Counted from the first letter of the stretch, positions 21,250-31,175 are shown. The stretch: DNA of 64,000 nucleotides from Vibrio sp. SCSIO 43135 (GCF_023716665.1 NZ_CP071859.1:2976001-3040000); one strand, 5' to 3'. Translations and numbers: made by a program. Notes: generated by a model not told the origin, from the letters alone.

Positions 21250-21927
21250 CTATTGGTCGTTTGGCAAATGCCTTGCTCGATACCTTTGGTGGCTAAAGCG
21301 TTCACCCACGTCTACATGAGTTTTGTCCAACTCTATACGACCATTAAAGCAAGGCGCTTCAACCACCAAAGTGTGAAACTCGCCATCTTCACCACAAGGG
21401 TCAACATGACTAGGTAGCTCACCTAAAAGTGCGTCGTTATACCAATGCCCACACCAGCGGCTTGATAACGCCTGCCCGTCTACGGTCACCAGCATAGTCT
21501 TAATCCCTCGCTCTATGATCTCGATGGCAAGTTGCTTACTCGACTCTCCAAGTAGTGGGAACACACACTGCCAACCAGCCGGTTCGATATAACTGCGTCG
21601 GTAGTCTGCTATTCCATTGCAAAACATGTCGCCAAAAGCAACGGCATCAATTGCAAGACCTGATTGCTTCAAGCCCTCAACCACCAACGACTGATAGACG
21701 TCATTAGCAGGGAAAACTTCGGGCAGCTCTATTTTGATTAATGGCAGACCGACTAAGTCGGCTTGCATGTCGATCACTTCGAGTGGTGTAGCCTGAAAAG
21801 GCACTTCATCTTTTACGTAAGTCGTATAAAGACCCGCAACATTGTAGCGCTCATCTTCTAACAAGCGCAGTAAGGTTAATGTGGAGTCTTTACCACTTGA
21901 CCAGCTTATTACTACGTTCTTTTTCAT
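21250..21927 (-). CDS. PP-loop ATP pyrophosphatase (Dph6/diphthine-ammonia ligase-like)
   Basis: 225-residue protein of the adenine-nucleotide alpha-hydrolase superfamily. The PP-loop 'SWSSGKDST' at residues 9-17 binds ATP, and 'AFGDMFCNGIADYRRSY' (about 97-113) matches the second conserved block of the Dph6-like COG2102 family. In eukaryotes and archaea such enzymes amidate diphthine on EF-2; bacteria lack diphthamide, so the substrate here must differ. It lies between btuB and murI, co-directional, 49 bases after btuB but with a terminator in between. A link to cobalamin use is a guess from position only. Confidence 0.82.
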   Translation of the reverse strand: MKKNVVISWSSGKDSTLTLLRLLEDERYNVAGLYTTYVKDEVPFQATPLEVIDMQADLVGLPLIKIELPEVFPANDVYQSLVVEGLKQSGLAIDAVAFGDMFCNGIADYRRSYIEPAGWQCVFPLLGESSKQLAIEIIERGIKTMLVTVDGQALSSRWCGHWYNDALLGELPSHVDPCGEDGEFHTLVVEAPCFNGRIELDKTHVDVGERFSHQRYRARHLPNDQ

Positions 21928-21950
21928 TGCTGATACCTATAGAAAAGTAA

Positions 21951-21970
21951 AAACCGCCCGAAGGCGGTTT
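21951..21970 (-). terminator. terminator after btuB
   Basis: Stem AAACCGCC/GGCGGTTT with a TTCG loop and T-run on the minus strand, located between btuB and the PP-loop gene. Read-through would be needed for the downstream genes to share the btuB promoter. Confidence 0.85.
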
Positions 21971-21976
21971 AGGTAA

Positions 21977-23833
21977 TTAGAATTGGTAGGTTGCATTCAA
22001 GTAATACGAGCGACCCATTGTGTTATACGTTTCTTGGGTTGTGTATTCCTCATCAAAGGCATTATGCACGCGGCCTCGAATCGTGAATTGTTGGCTAACC
22101 GCATAAGTGGCAGAAAGATCAACTAATGTGTATGCGTCCAACTCTATTGTGTTTTCTGCATCTTCATAGCTTTTCCCACGATACAAGGTCGTCACATCAA
22201 ATTGCCACGCATTCAACTCATAACCTATATTCCAACGCGCAACATGTTTTGAACGACGAATCAGTTGCTTACCTGTCGCGTCATCTTGAGCATCGACATA
22301 ATCGTAGCCAAATGTATTGGACAAGCTATCTACGTAGAAAGTAATTGAGGACTCAATACCTTCCATTGTAGCTTTATTTACGTTAGAAGGAATCCAATCA
22401 CCTGCTGGGTTATTCGGGTCGACTGGCGCCCAAGCTATTAGCTGGTCAATTTCAGATTTGTAGCCCGTCACTTGCCAATCGATCGAATCATGTGCGCCAT
22501 ACAGCCCAAGCTCATAACCGAAGCTTTCTTCTGCTTCTAAGTCAGGATTACCCGAATCCGGGTAGTACAAGTCATTAAATGTAGGCGCTTTAAAACCTGT
22601 ACCTACGTTCGCAGCCAGCTTCAACGACTGAGTAAAGCTATATGCTGTGCCAAGTTGCCATGTGTTACTCGTGCCGTAACTTTCATTATCATCAGTACGT
22701 ACACTTGCTTCACTAGACCAACGGTCCACAACGTAATTGGCCGTCAAAAATAGTGCTTTATTGTCACGTGACTCTTGGATATAAGTCCCTTCCGATGTCG
22801 AGACCTCTTCTTGATTCCATTCAAGACCACCAGCAAGAGTCAGAGCCTGTGTCAAATGATAGCTATGAAGCCATGTCGCTACGACTCTTTCACTTTCAAA
22901 CTTCGAATCATCTTCGACGTCATTACTGTCGATCCCTTTATCACCATTAAACGCTAACGATAATTCCGAAAAGTAATTTCCTTTGGTGTACTTGGCTTTA
23001 CCCGCTACGTTATACAGCGTACTTTCAGACTCAGCATTAGGGTAAATTACGTTGACATAGTTTTCATCCCACGCCGTTTTATCATATTCAGAATTACCAC
23101 GGTGGTAAAAGCCCTGCACACTAAGTTGAAAGCTATCATTAACCTCATGGCCAAGCTCTGCTACGACACTGACCTTATCATAACCATCCTTGTCATCTTC
23201 AAATGGCGTCGTCTCAGTTGATGAACGAGCTGACACTGCACCATTATCGCCGTTCGCCGACACACTAAACTTGCCCCATGTAGAATCAGATATAGAGCCA
23301 GCAACATTAACGCCAGACTCGTAGTATCCATGACTGCCAACTCCACCCGTGACTTCAGCAATACGACCACCTGCTTGGTAATCTGTCACAATATTAATAA
23401 CACCAGATATCGCGTCTGAGCCATACAAAGCCGCTCTTGCGCCACGAATAAACTCGATACGTTCGACCCCAGTTAGCGGGATTTGACTAAAGTTGGCTTC
23501 TCCAGCGGTAGAACTGCCGATACGAACGCCGTTAACTAACACGAGTAAGTGACGTGAAGAGTTACCACGAACGTAAACACTAGAATATTGACCAAAGCCC
23601 ACGTTATTCACTTGTACCCCTGGTAGAGCTCTCAAAGCTTCAGGTAAAGACTTGACTTGTGAACGTTCGAGATCTTGTTTGGTCACAATGGTAATAGGAG
23701 ACGTGACATCTTTAACGTTTTGTTCAAAACGATTGGCTGTCACCACAACGGTTTCATCCGCTTGCTGGGCATAAGAAAGAGAGGCGTGCGGAAGTAGCGA
23801 TGCCACGGCAATCGCTAGAAAAGACTTGTTCAT
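21977..23833 (-). CDS. btuB: vitamin B12 outer-membrane receptor BtuB
   Basis: 618-residue TonB-dependent transporter for cobalamin. An N-terminal signal peptide (about residues 1-22, ending 'ASLSYAQQ') is followed by a TonB box 'DETVVVTANRF', a plug domain (about 40-150, with 'PGVQVNNVG' and 'RIEFIRGARAALYGSDAISG') and a 22-strand barrel ending in the aromatic C-terminus '...YYLNATYQF' typical of outer-membrane proteins. Length matches E. coli BtuB. A cobalamin riboswitch lies upstream, so expression should fall when B12 is abundant. A Shine-Dalgarno-like AGGATAA precedes the ATG. Confidence 0.96.
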   Translation of the reverse strand: MNKSFLAIAVASLLPHASLSYAQQADETVVVTANRFEQNVKDVTSPITIVTKQDLERSQVKSLPEALRALPGVQVNNVGFGQYSSVYVRGNSSRHLLVLVNGVRIGSSTAGEANFSQIPLTGVERIEFIRGARAALYGSDAISGVINIVTDYQAGGRIAEVTGGVGSHGYYESGVNVAGSISDSTWGKFSVSANGDNGAVSARSSTETTPFEDDKDGYDKVSVVAELGHEVNDSFQLSVQGFYHRGNSEYDKTAWDENYVNVIYPNAESESTLYNVAGKAKYTKGNYFSELSLAFNGDKGIDSNDVEDDSKFESERVVATWLHSYHLTQALTLAGGLEWNQEEVSTSEGTYIQESRDNKALFLTANYVVDRWSSEASVRTDDNESYGTSNTWQLGTAYSFTQSLKLAANVGTGFKAPTFNDLYYPDSGNPDLEAEESFGYELGLYGAHDSIDWQVTGYKSEIDQLIAWAPVDPNNPAGDWIPSNVNKATMEGIESSITFYVDSLSNTFGYDYVDAQDDATGKQLIRRSKHVARWNIGYELNAWQFDVTTLYRGKSYEDAENTIELDAYTLVDLSATYAVSQQFTIRGRVHNAFDEEYTTQETYNTMGRSYYLNATYQF

Positions 23834-23894
23834 TTTATATTTATCCTAAATCGCGTAAATCCCTCCGAACCTATGCTGCTTCCGAGCATATTGT

Positions 23895-24085
23895 TGGTTC
23901 GGGTACTGGCAGGTCTTCGGACTTAAGAGCTTGGCTTAGCCGCCTATTCACTCGACTTCCCACATAGTCCACTATGCAGTGTCATTTGAGCTTTCGTTCT
24001 CTTTTACCGCTGCGCGTCAGTTCTGGATTTTCACCAGATTCCCTTTTCAGCCATCTATACATCTAGAATGGCACCAGCTTGGCGC
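23895..24085 (-). promoter_or_regulatory. cobalamin riboswitch
   Basis: On the minus strand the conserved AdoCbl-riboswitch blocks occur in order: GGTGCC, AAAAGGGAATCTGGTG, AATCCAGAACTGACGC, GCAGCGGTAA, TGTGGGAAG and AGTCCGAAGACCTGCC. It lies about 60 bases before btuB and should repress it in response to cobalamin, by analogy with the enterobacterial btuB element. No U-tract terminator is obvious between it and btuB, so control of ribosome access is more likely. Confidence 0.95.
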
Positions 24086-24261
24086 AGATACTATTAAGCT
24101 ATTGATAATTTGTCTAGTTAAAGATTGGTATAAGCTATAGTTTTACAGACTAGTTAAAGCCAAATTGTCCTCAACACTGGACAAGTCCGAGGGATTGAAT
24201 AAAATCTGCGCTCCTGTTTAAACGCATCCGATGCTTAACGCATTTCCAAAAAGGTATTTCC
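24086..24261. other. divergent btuB/trmA intergenic region
   Basis: AT-rich segment that must hold the promoters of btuB (minus) and trmA (plus). No certain promoter or operator was picked out. Confidence 0.5.
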
Positions 24262-25374
24262 ATGGCGACTCTTGATGTAAACCCTCAACATTACCAGCAA
24301 CAACTGGCGGAAAAGACCGAGCGTCTAACCCAGATGTTCGCACAGTACAGTGTGCCTGAGTTGGAGGTGTTTGAATCACCAGAGCAGCATTACCGCATGC
24401 GTGCAGAGTTTCGAATTTGGCATGAAGGTGAAGACCTTTACTACATCATGTTCAACCAAGAAACCCGTGAGAAATACCGCGTTGATCAATTCCCAGCAGC
24501 TAGCCGTTTGATCAACGACCTAATGCCATTGCTTATCGATGCGATGAAAGACAATGACGCTCTACGCCGTAAGTTATTCCAAGTGGACTTCCTATCCACA
24601 CTGAGCGGTGAAATCTTAGTTTCTCTGCTTTATCACCGTCAGCTAGATGATGCTTGGATTGAGCAAGCCAAGACACTTAAGCAACGCTTGAATGACGAAG
24701 GCTTTAACCTCAACATCATCGGGCGTGCACGTAAAATGAAAATCGTGTTAGATCGTGATTACGTGATTGAGAAGCTCGACGTTAATGGTCAGGCATACAC
24801 CTACCAACAAGTAGAGAACAGCTTCACTCAACCAAACGGCAAAGTGGCCGAGAAAATGCTTGAGTGGGCCGTAGACTGTACCCAAGATAGCCAAGGCGAT
24901 CTGTTAGAGCTTTACTGTGGTAACGGCAACTTTTCTCTAGCATTAGCGCAAAACTTCGACCGCGTGTTAGCGACTGAACTCGCGAAACCATCGGTACAAT
25001 CTGCACAATACAATATTGCGGCCAACGAAATTGATAATGTGCAGATCCTTCGTTTATCTGCAGAAGAATTTACAGAAGCGATCGAAGGCAAGCGTGAGTT
25101 CCGCAGACTCAAAGATGCAGGTGTTGATTTACAGAGCTACAACTGCAATACCATTTTCGTTGATCCACCTCGCGCGGGTATGGATATCGATACCTGTAAA
25201 ATGGTGCAAGGCTACGAGCGCATTATGTACATCTCATGTAATCCAGAAACACTCAAAGAGAATTTAGACGTTCTGTGCGAAACACACAACATCACTCGAT
25301 TTGCCCTATTTGACCAGTTCCCATATACCCACCATATGGAAGCTGGGGTATTACTCGAGCGCAAAGCAGACTAA
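24262..25374 (+). CDS. trmA: tRNA (uracil-54-C5)-methyltransferase
   Basis: 370-residue SAM-dependent enzyme that makes ribothymidine (m5U54) in the T-loop of tRNAs. SAM-binding '[15 protein letters not shown]' is at about 215-229, '[11 protein letters not shown]' at about 298-308, the catalytic nucleophile Cys in '[10 protein letters not shown]' near 326, and a conserved Glu near the C-terminus in '[10 protein letters not shown]'. Length is that of E. coli TrmA. It is divergent from btuB, as in E. coli. A strong bidirectional terminator follows. Confidence 0.97.
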   Translation: MATLDVNPQHYQQQLAEKTERLTQMFAQYSVPELEVFESPEQHYRMRAEFRIWHEGEDLYYIMFNQETREKYRVDQFPAASRLINDLMPLLIDAMKDNDALRRKLFQVDFLSTLSGEILVSLLYHRQLDDAWIEQAKTLKQRLNDEGFNLNIIGRARKMKIVLDRDYVIEKLDVNGQAYTYQQVENSFTQPNGKVAEKMLEWAVDCTQDSQGDLLELYCGNGNFSLALAQNFDRVLATELAKPSVQSAQYNIAANEIDNVQILRLSAEEFTEAIEGKREFRRLKDAGVDLQSYNCNTIFVDPPRAGMDIDTCKMVQGYERIMYISCNPETLKENLDVLCETHNITRFALFDQFPYTHHMEAGVLLERKAD

Positions 25375-25393
25375 TCTGCCATTCTTCAGATAC

Positions 25394-25423
25394 AAAAAAA
25401 CGAGCCATTTGGCTCGTTTTTTT
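25394..25423. terminator. bidirectional terminator trmA / yijD
   Basis: Stem AAAACGAGCC/GGCTCGTTTT with an ATTT loop and T-runs on both sides, between two convergent genes. Confidence 0.88.
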
Positions 25424-25435
25424 ATTTGGATAATT

Positions 25436-25810
25436 TTATTCGGCGTTGCGGGCGAAAAAACCCATTTTCTTACCTATCCACAGCATCAACAACAGCACCA
25501 CCATAATGGCGATAAAGTTTGATCCCGAATCAGGGTGCTGCGCCTTAATGAAAGCCGAGTGGCCAAAAGCACCAACAAAGAAACACGCCAAACTCACCAA
25601 AGGAATATCCTCCGATACAGGGCTACGCAGATATTCTTGGTACAGAGCTTGTACTGACAGCACTAATGCAATCAGAGGAAAAATAGAAAAAGACACTTCA
25701 CTCATCGTCATCCAAGACAACAATGCGTCGCCACACATACCGGCAATCAGAGCTAAAATCAGCGTTTTTCTCTCTGAGCCACGATTAACTAGGTTACTAT
25801 CATTCGACAT
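25436..25810 (-). CDS. yijD: YijD family inner-membrane protein (DUF1422)
   Basis: 124-residue protein with about four hydrophobic segments (residues 15-33, 39-57, 70-88 and 98-114), matching the YijD/DUF1422 family of unknown function. Its start overlaps the fabR stop by one base (TAATG), so it is translationally coupled to fabR, the same pair and order as in E. coli. A role in membrane lipid homeostasis is only suggested by that linkage. Confidence 0.88.
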   Translation of the reverse strand: MSNDSNLVNRGSERKTLILALIAGMCGDALLSWMTMSEVSFSIFPLIALVLSVQALYQEYLRSPVSEDIPLVSLACFFVGAFGHSAFIKAQHPDSGSNFIAIMVVLLLMLWIGKKMGFFARNAE

Positions 25811-26451
25811 TAATCTATCCCGCCTTTTAATCGGTTACGTTCACGTTCTTTGCGATACCAGAAAGCCCCTTTGGCTATCATTCGCAATTGCATGATCAAG
25901 CGCTCAGCCAGTTCTTCTCGCTCGCGTCGATCTAAGTCCAGTGCTTCTGCTCCAGAGCTGAAAACTAAGGTCACCGATGCTTCTGCTTGGGTAAACGCTT
26001 CGTCTCGACTCATTCCAGAGCTAATAAGGTATTCTGTTAATTCTGCAGCAAAGTGCTGTATTTCGCGAGCCACCGCAGTACGAAATTCAAAAGAGGTACC
26101 CGAACGCTCTCGAAGCAATAATCGGAATACGTTTGGGCTGCTTTCGATAAACTCCATGAAGGTTTCCACAGAAGTGCGAATAACACTGCCTTCTTTGACA
26201 ATACGTTGCCTTGCCTGACGCATCAATTGGCGAAGAAGCAAACCACCTTCATCAACCATTGTTAAGCCTAGTTCGTCCATATCTTTGAAATGACGATAGA
26301 AAGAGGTCGGTGCAATCCCCGCTTCACGGGCCACTTCTCGTAAGCTTAAATTAGAAAAGCTTCGATCGGCACTCAATTGGCTGAAAGCTGCATCGATTAG
26401 AGAACGACGCGTTTTTTCTTTTTGCTGTGCTCGGATTCCCATGGACTTCAT
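25810..26451 (-). CDS. fabR: HTH-type repressor FabR (unsaturated fatty acid synthesis)
   Basis: 213-residue TetR-family regulator. The N-terminal helix-turn-helix '[20 protein letters not shown]' lies at about residues 36-55 and the rest is the ligand-binding domain. In E. coli FabR represses fabA and fabB in response to the unsaturated/saturated acyl-thioester balance. The start could also be the ATG three codons on ([12 protein letters not shown]). It is divergent from sthA and coupled to yijD, the conserved enterobacterial arrangement. Confidence 0.93.
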   Translation of the reverse strand: MKSMGIRAQQKEKTRRSLIDAAFSQLSADRSFSNLSLREVAREAGIAPTSFYRHFKDMDELGLTMVDEGGLLLRQLMRQARQRIVKEGSVIRTSVETFMEFIESSPNVFRLLLRERSGTSFEFRTAVAREIQHFAAELTEYLISSGMSRDEAFTQAEASVTLVFSSGAEALDLDRREREELAERLIMQLRMIAKGAFWYRKERERNRLKGGID

Positions 26452-26768
26452 ACCAATATTCTTAATTCAGCTCGCAACATGATGAGACATACTATAGCGC
26501 GAAATGAGACGACTCAGAACCGCGAAACTCTAAAGCGCTACGAGAAACTATGCTGCGTTACGATTTGAGCAGCCAATTAAACGCGCTTGGACGGATTTTG
26601 CAAACACTTCGCTAGAATTTGGAGAGCTATAGCATACGATTGCCGGTTTTCTCACGGATGTACGTGATCACTTCCACTGTCTGGTGTGGAAATCATTTAC
26701 GCATTAATGGAATCAGTTAAAATCTCGCTACAGCAATGTTAATAGCTATAACAAACAAGGATTAAAAT
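26452..26768. promoter_or_regulatory. divergent fabR/sthA regulatory region
   Basis: 317 bases without a gene. A plausible plus-strand promoter for sthA is TTTACG (26696-26701), 16 bp, TAAAAT (26718-26723). No clear FabR operator was identified by eye. Confidence 0.45.
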
Positions 26769-28169
26769 ATGGCCCAGAGTAACCACTTTGATGTAATCGT
26801 TATTGGTAGTGGCCCAGGCGGTGAAGGTGCAGCAATGGGATTAACCAAAGCGGGACTCAACGTCGCTATTATTGAAAAGGAAAGCAGTGTTGGGGGCGGG
26901 TGTACTCACTGGGGTACCATTCCTTCTAAAGCTCTTCGTCATGCCGTTAGCCGCATCATTGAATTCAATAACAACCCTCTCTTTTGCAACAATAACACCA
27001 GCCTACACTCCACGTTTTCCAATATTCTTGGCCATGCCAAATCAGTGATCGACAAACAGACACGCCTACGCCAAGGCTTTTACGATAGAAACGACTGTAC
27101 GCTGATCTTTGGTACTGCAAAGTTTACTGATTCTAACTCCGTATCTGTCACCCAAGCTGATGGCAGCATTGATACCTACACAGCCGATAAATTTGTCATT
27201 GCTACTGGCTCCCGACCATACCAACCTGCCAACGTCGACTTCACTCACGAACGCATTTACGACAGCGACTCGATTTTGAACCTCAAGCATGACCCTCGCC
27301 ATATCATCATTTATGGAGCAGGTGTCATCGGTTGTGAATATGCCTCTATCTTCCGTGGGTTAGGGGTTAAAACTGACCTAATTAATACTCGTGACCGCTT
27401 GTTATCTTTCCTTGATAACGAGACGTCCGATGCATTGTCATACCACTTCTGGAACAGTGGTGTGGTTATTCGCAACGACGAAACCTTTGAGAAGATCGAA
27501 GGCACAGAAGATGGCGTTATCGTTCATCTGGAATCTGGTAAAAAAATGCGCGCCGATTGTATTTTGTATGCCAATGGCCGAACAGGTAACACCGACAAGC
27601 TTAACTTAGAGGCAGTAGGCCTTACCGCCGACTCTCGTGGCCAAGTATCGGTAAATAGTAATTACCAAACCGAAACCGACCATGTTTATGCCGTGGGTGA
27701 TGTTATTGGCTACCCTAGCTTAGCAAGTGCAGCTTACGACCAAGGCCGTGTAGTGGCTCAGGCAATCACTCAAGGTCAAGCAACGGGTTACTTGATTGAA
27801 GACATTCCAACGGGTATCTATACCATTCCAGAAATCAGCTCTGTTGGTAAAACCGAGCAAGAGCTAACTGCGGCAAAAGTGCCTTACGAAGTAGGACGCT
27901 CTTCGTTCAAACACCTCGCTCGTGCACAGATAGCAGGAAAAGACATTGGTAGCTTGAAGATATTATTCCACCGAGAAACCAAAGAGATCTTAGGTATCCA
28001 CTGCTTTGGCGAACGTGCGGCTGAAATCATTCACATCGGTCAGGCCATCATGGAACAAAAAGGTGAAGCGAATACCATAGAGTATTTCGTTAACACCACT
28101 TTCAACTACCCAACTATGGCTGAAGCGTATCGTGTTGCGGCCTTGAACGGGTTAAACCGCTTGTTCTAG
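26769..28169 (+). CDS. sthA: soluble pyridine nucleotide transhydrogenase
   Basis: 466-residue flavoprotein that moves reducing equivalents between NADPH and NADH in the cytoplasm. FAD-binding '[16 protein letters not shown]' is at about residues 9-24, the NAD(P) motif '[11 protein letters not shown]' near 182-192, and the second FAD block '[17 protein letters not shown]' near 304-320. The redox-active disulfide of related disulfide reductases is missing its second Cys ('[15 protein letters not shown]'), as expected for SthA. Length equals E. coli SthA (466). Divergent from fabR as in E. coli. Confidence 0.96.
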   Translation: MAQSNHFDVIVIGSGPGGEGAAMGLTKAGLNVAIIEKESSVGGGCTHWGTIPSKALRHAVSRIIEFNNNPLFCNNNTSLHSTFSNILGHAKSVIDKQTRLRQGFYDRNDCTLIFGTAKFTDSNSVSVTQADGSIDTYTADKFVIATGSRPYQPANVDFTHERIYDSDSILNLKHDPRHIIIYGAGVIGCEYASIFRGLGVKTDLINTRDRLLSFLDNETSDALSYHFWNSGVVIRNDETFEKIEGTEDGVIVHLESGKKMRADCILYANGRTGNTDKLNLEAVGLTADSRGQVSVNSNYQTETDHVYAVGDVIGYPSLASAAYDQGRVVAQAITQGQATGYLIEDIPTGIYTIPEISSVGKTEQELTAAKVPYEVGRSSFKHLARAQIAGKDIGSLKILFHRETKEILGIHCFGERAAEIIHIGQAIMEQKGEANTIEYFVNTTFNYPTMAEAYRVAALNGLNRLF

Positions 28170-28194
28170 TTAAGCTAAGCTTTAGCCCACAATA

Positions 28195-28221
28195 AAAACG
28201 CAGGCTATGCCTGCGTTTTTT
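28195..28221. terminator. bidirectional terminator sthA / MATE gene
   Basis: Stem AAACGCAGGC/GCCTGCGTTT flanked by A- and T-runs between two convergent genes. Confidence 0.87.
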
Positions 28222-28243
28222 GTTTCTGTATGTCGCCCATCCA

Positions 28244-29593
28244 TTAGGCCAAAAACGTTTGTCTCCGCCATTGGTGGATAAAAATCACTGCTAAACCAAT
28301 ACCGCGCATCGCCATGAAGGTCAGCATGGCAAACCACAACGCATGGTTACCAAGATCGATGGAGAGATAAAACACAGCAAAGAAGCAGCAAGTGGCAACA
28401 AACATACTGTTACGCATCTCTTTACCTTTCGTCGCACCAATAAAGATCCCATCAAACAAGAAGCACCACATTGCAGTTAGCGGCATCGCCACCAGCCAAG
28501 GCAAATACACTAAGGCATTGGCCTGAACCGCAGGTATATCGGTGATCAAATTGATCAGCTGAGATCCCAACTCTGCAAAAGCCACGGTTAAGACTAAACA
28601 AATCACTAAGCTCCAAAAGAAGGTACCGATTAACGACTGATTTAACTGCTGACGATCTTTAGCCCCTATCGCCTTGCCAACCATCGCTTCCATCGCGTAG
28701 GCAAAACCGTCCATTCCGTAAGAAATCATCATCAAGAAACTCATTAAAACCGCATTGGCTGCGACAGTTTCATCGCCAAAGCTAGCACCTTGAAAAGTCA
28801 TAAAGCTGAAAGTGGCTTGAAGGCATAACGAACGTAAAAAAATATCACGATTCAATTTCACGAATCGACCAATGTTGTGACCGGCTACGGATAACAAGGA
28901 TAGTGGTGAAGGCAGCTGCTTGTGCTGCCATGTGCGCCACACGCAAAGTAACCCAAACGCTAAACCGCTGTAATCAGCAATCACCGAGGCCAATGCAGCG
29001 CCTTCGACTTTCCAACCGAAACCTATCACAAACAATACATCCAAGATGATATTGGTCAGGTTTGAAATGATCACCATCCACATTGGGGCTTTGGCATTTT
29101 GTGTGCCGAGCAACCAACCGAGCAACACAAAGTTAGCTAACGCTGCAGGTGCACTCCAAGCACGAATTGCAAAGTATTGTTGCCCATAGAATTTCACTTC
29201 ATCACTTGCGCTACTTAAAGAAAAGATGGCATCGGATACCCACACATGTAGCAGTAAGAACAGTGAGGCAAAACCCAACGCCATCAGCAATCCCTGTATA
29301 AGCACCAGCGCCAACTGACGCCGGTCTTCCGCACCATAGGATTGTGCCGCGAGACCAGTGGTCGACATGCGCAAGAAGCCTAGCAGCCAAAATGTCACAC
29401 TGATCATGGTACCGCCAAGTGCGACACCACCGAGATACCAAGCATGTTCTAGATGGCCAATCACTGCGGCGTCGACTAAACCGAGTAAAGGAACGGTGAT
29501 GTTAGACAACACCATAGGAATGGCGAGCAGTAACACTTGCTTGTGTACTGCTCGATTAGAAAGAGTTTGAGTTATATGTAGAATCACGGCCAC
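28244..29593 (-). CDS. dinF: MATE family efflux protein DinF
   Basis: 449-residue membrane protein with about twelve hydrophobic segments and the MATE-family opening 'VLLLAIPMVLSNITVPLLG' (about 20-38) with 'VDAAVIGHL' just after. MATE transporters export cationic compounds using Na+ or H+ gradients; DinF in E. coli follows lexA and is induced with the SOS response. Here it is in the same direction as lexA, but a methyltransferase gene sits between them, ending 29 bases before this start. The DinF name rests on sequence type plus position; substrate unknown. Confidence 0.87.
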   Translation of the reverse strand: MAVILHITQTLSNRAVHKQVLLLAIPMVLSNITVPLLGLVDAAVIGHLEHAWYLGGVALGGTMISVTFWLLGFLRMSTTGLAAQSYGAEDRRQLALVLIQGLLMALGFASLFLLLHVWVSDAIFSLSSASDEVKFYGQQYFAIRAWSAPAALANFVLLGWLLGTQNAKAPMWMVIISNLTNIILDVLFVIGFGWKVEGAALASVIADYSGLAFGLLCVWRTWQHKQLPSPLSLLSVAGHNIGRFVKLNRDIFLRSLCLQATFSFMTFQGASFGDETVAANAVLMSFLMMISYGMDGFAYAMEAMVGKAIGAKDRQQLNQSLIGTFFWSLVICLVLTVAFAELGSQLINLITDIPAVQANALVYLPWLVAMPLTAMWCFLFDGIFIGATKGKEMRNSMFVATCCFFAVFYLSIDLGNHALWFAMLTFMAMRGIGLAVIFIHQWRRQTFLA

Positions 29594-29622
29594 CTCGCTT
29601 CAGAGAGCAAAGTGTAACCGGA

Positions 29623-30435
29623 TCACCAACGAAGCTGAACCAATACTGGGGTTAATCGTTGTTTATAAGCGGAAAACTTTGTTAGCCAGCGCTGCCAAAA
29701 CTTCCAACGGCCACAGTTTTTATCCAATGGAGAAAATGTCTTGGTCCATTTCGCCCAAGGCAGATACTGTAAGATTGCCTCTCCCGGCGCGCTGAAACCA
29801 TGGCTATACGTTCCAGACCCCATCTTTTGGCCGATACTGCTTGAGGCCTTATCGCCCGCAAGCACGATACAAGCGCTGGCAGTATCAAAATGACGCCCTA
29901 GTGATTGAACAAATTTGGCTACTTGCTTCTCGCTACAGTCGAGTAAGGCATGCTCACACACCACCATGACAGATGCTTGCTGTGGGATAGGTAAACTTTC
30001 TAACCATTGCAAATCGTCCACGCTGCCACAATGGTGCTGATAACGTTCACTGTTATGAAAAAGCTTTTGACGCCACAGAAGGTTTTCAGTGACATCCAAC
30101 TCTAACCAGTGACAGCGACCATTATCGACTCGGTAAAATCGCGTATCCAGCCCAGCACCAACATTGAGAATCCACGCTTCAGGGTGTCTTTCAATGAAGG
30201 CTTTGACTTGTTGGTCGCACAGCTGAGTGAGAGTGGCATGCAGCAGCTGCTTTTGGTCCACGTCCCCAGATAGGCACTCTGGTGCGAGTTGACAATGGCG
30301 ACAAGCATTGGCGGCAATCGGATCGTAGACTAAACCGTTATCCACCAAACTCTCACGACTTCTTAGCCAAAGCGGCTGAAGTAAGTTGGCGGGTATTTGA
30401 TAACGTCGATTTGAAGAAGGTGGAGTGGCAGGCAT
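29623..30435 (-). CDS. class I SAM-dependent methyltransferase (leucine carboxyl methyltransferase-like family)
   Basis: 270-residue protein of the LCMT/COG3315 methyltransferase family. 'WILNVGAGLDTRFYR' (about 90-104) is the SAM-binding loop, followed by 'WLELDVTENLLWRQKLF' with the acidic SAM-ribose position. Start chosen at the second ATG (MPATPPSSNRR), which places AAGGA about 8 bases upstream; the first ATG abuts the AGGAAG. An N-terminal 'CRHCQLAPEC' Cys cluster (about 45-54) could bind metal and is unusual for the family. Family members methylate carboxyl groups or small molecules; the substrate here is unknown. It lies between lexA and dinF behind a Fur-box-like sequence. Confidence 0.82.
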   Translation of the reverse strand: MPATPPSSNRRYQIPANLLQPLWLRSRESLVDNGLVYDPIAANACRHCQLAPECLSGDVDQKQLLHATLTQLCDQQVKAFIERHPEAWILNVGAGLDTRFYRVDNGRCHWLELDVTENLLWRQKLFHNSERYQHHCGSVDDLQWLESLPIPQQASVMVVCEHALLDCSEKQVAKFVQSLGRHFDTASACIVLAGDKASSSIGQKMGSGTYSHGFSAPGEAILQYLPWAKWTKTFSPLDKNCGRWKFWQRWLTKFSAYKQRLTPVLVQLRW

Positions 30436-30467
30436 TATCATCTTCCTTATGTCACCAGAAAGAAGAT

Positions 30468-30486
30468 GATAATAAATATCATTTAC
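30468..30486 (-). promoter_or_regulatory. Fur-box-like operator
   Basis: Minus strand GTAAATGATATTTATTATC matches the 19-bp Fur consensus GATAATGATAATCATTATC at 15 positions and lies about 33 bases before the methyltransferase start. A second palindrome, TTGAGA-N5-TCTCAA, follows at 30499-30515. This suggests iron-responsive control separate from lexA. Confidence 0.5.
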
Positions 30487-30527
30487 AGATGCAAGTTATT
30501 GAGAATTGATCTCAACAATTATTGGTT

Positions 30528-31148
30528 TTACATCCAATCTGTATTGCGAATGATACCAACAGCGAGACCTTCGATAGCAAGATGCTGGGAGGTGAGGTCA
30601 ACTTGGATTGGCGAAAACTCTTCGTTTTCAGCATGCAGTAATACGGTAGAGCCTTTGCGCTCAAGTCGCTTAACGGTAACATCGTCGTCGACACGAGCCA
30701 CGACAACTTGACCATCGCGCACATCTTGCGTTTTGTGTACGGCCAGTAGATCGCCATCCATAATACCGATGTCTTTCATACTTTCGCCATTAACACGAAG
30801 TAAGAAATCGGCCTGGGGCTTAAACATGCCAGGATCCACTTGATAATGTGTTTCGACATGCTCTTGCGCCAAAATAGGCTCACCCGCTGCGACTTGACCA
30901 ATCAATGGCAAGCCTTGCTCTTCATCGTTAGCCGCATCCAGCAAAATACGGATACCACGAGAAGCGCCTGGGATAATTTCAATCGCTTGTTTACGAGCTA
31001 GCGCTTTAAGGTGCTCTTCAGCAGCGTTAGCGGATCGAAAGCCAAGTTCACGTGCAATTTCAGCACGAGTCGGTGGCATTCCTGTTTCATCGATCTTGCT
31101 CTTAATAAGATCGAAAACTTGTTGTTGTCGGGGCGTTAACGGCTTCAT
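30528..31148 (-). CDS. lexA: LexA repressor
   Basis: 206-residue SOS repressor. The winged-helix DNA-binding domain occupies about residues 1-70 ('[20 protein letters not shown]'). The self-cleavage site Ala-Gly is in 'QVAAGEP' (~86-92), the catalytic Ser in '[10 protein letters not shown]' (~123) and the catalytic Lys in 'DVTVKRLE' (~160). RecA-stimulated autocleavage derepresses SOS genes. Two LexA boxes upstream predict autoregulation. dgkA lies upstream on the same strand, as in E. coli. Confidence 0.97.
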   Translation of the reverse strand: MKPLTPRQQQVFDLIKSKIDETGMPPTRAEIARELGFRSANAAEEHLKALARKQAIEIIPGASRGIRILLDAANDEEQGLPLIGQVAAGEPILAQEHVETHYQVDPGMFKPQADFLLRVNGESMKDIGIMDGDLLAVHKTQDVRDGQVVVARVDDDVTVKRLERKGSTVLLHAENEEFSPIQVDLTSQHLAIEGLAVGIIRNTDWM

Positions 31149-31155
31149 AAGTCAC

Positions 31156-31171
31156 CTGTCTTTTTATACAG
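31156..31171. promoter_or_regulatory. LexA (SOS) box 1
   Basis: CTG-N10-CAG (CTGTCTTTTTATACAG), 8 bases upstream of the lexA start. Confidence 0.88.
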
Positions 31172-31175
31172 TTAA

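Noticed and set aside
25446..25895. 149-codon frame opposite yijD and fabR
   Set aside because: Antisense shadow of two well-supported, coupled genes.
26785..26950. Missing second Cys in SthA considered as an inactivating mutation
   Set aside because: Soluble transhydrogenases naturally lack the full redox-active disulfide of related reductases.
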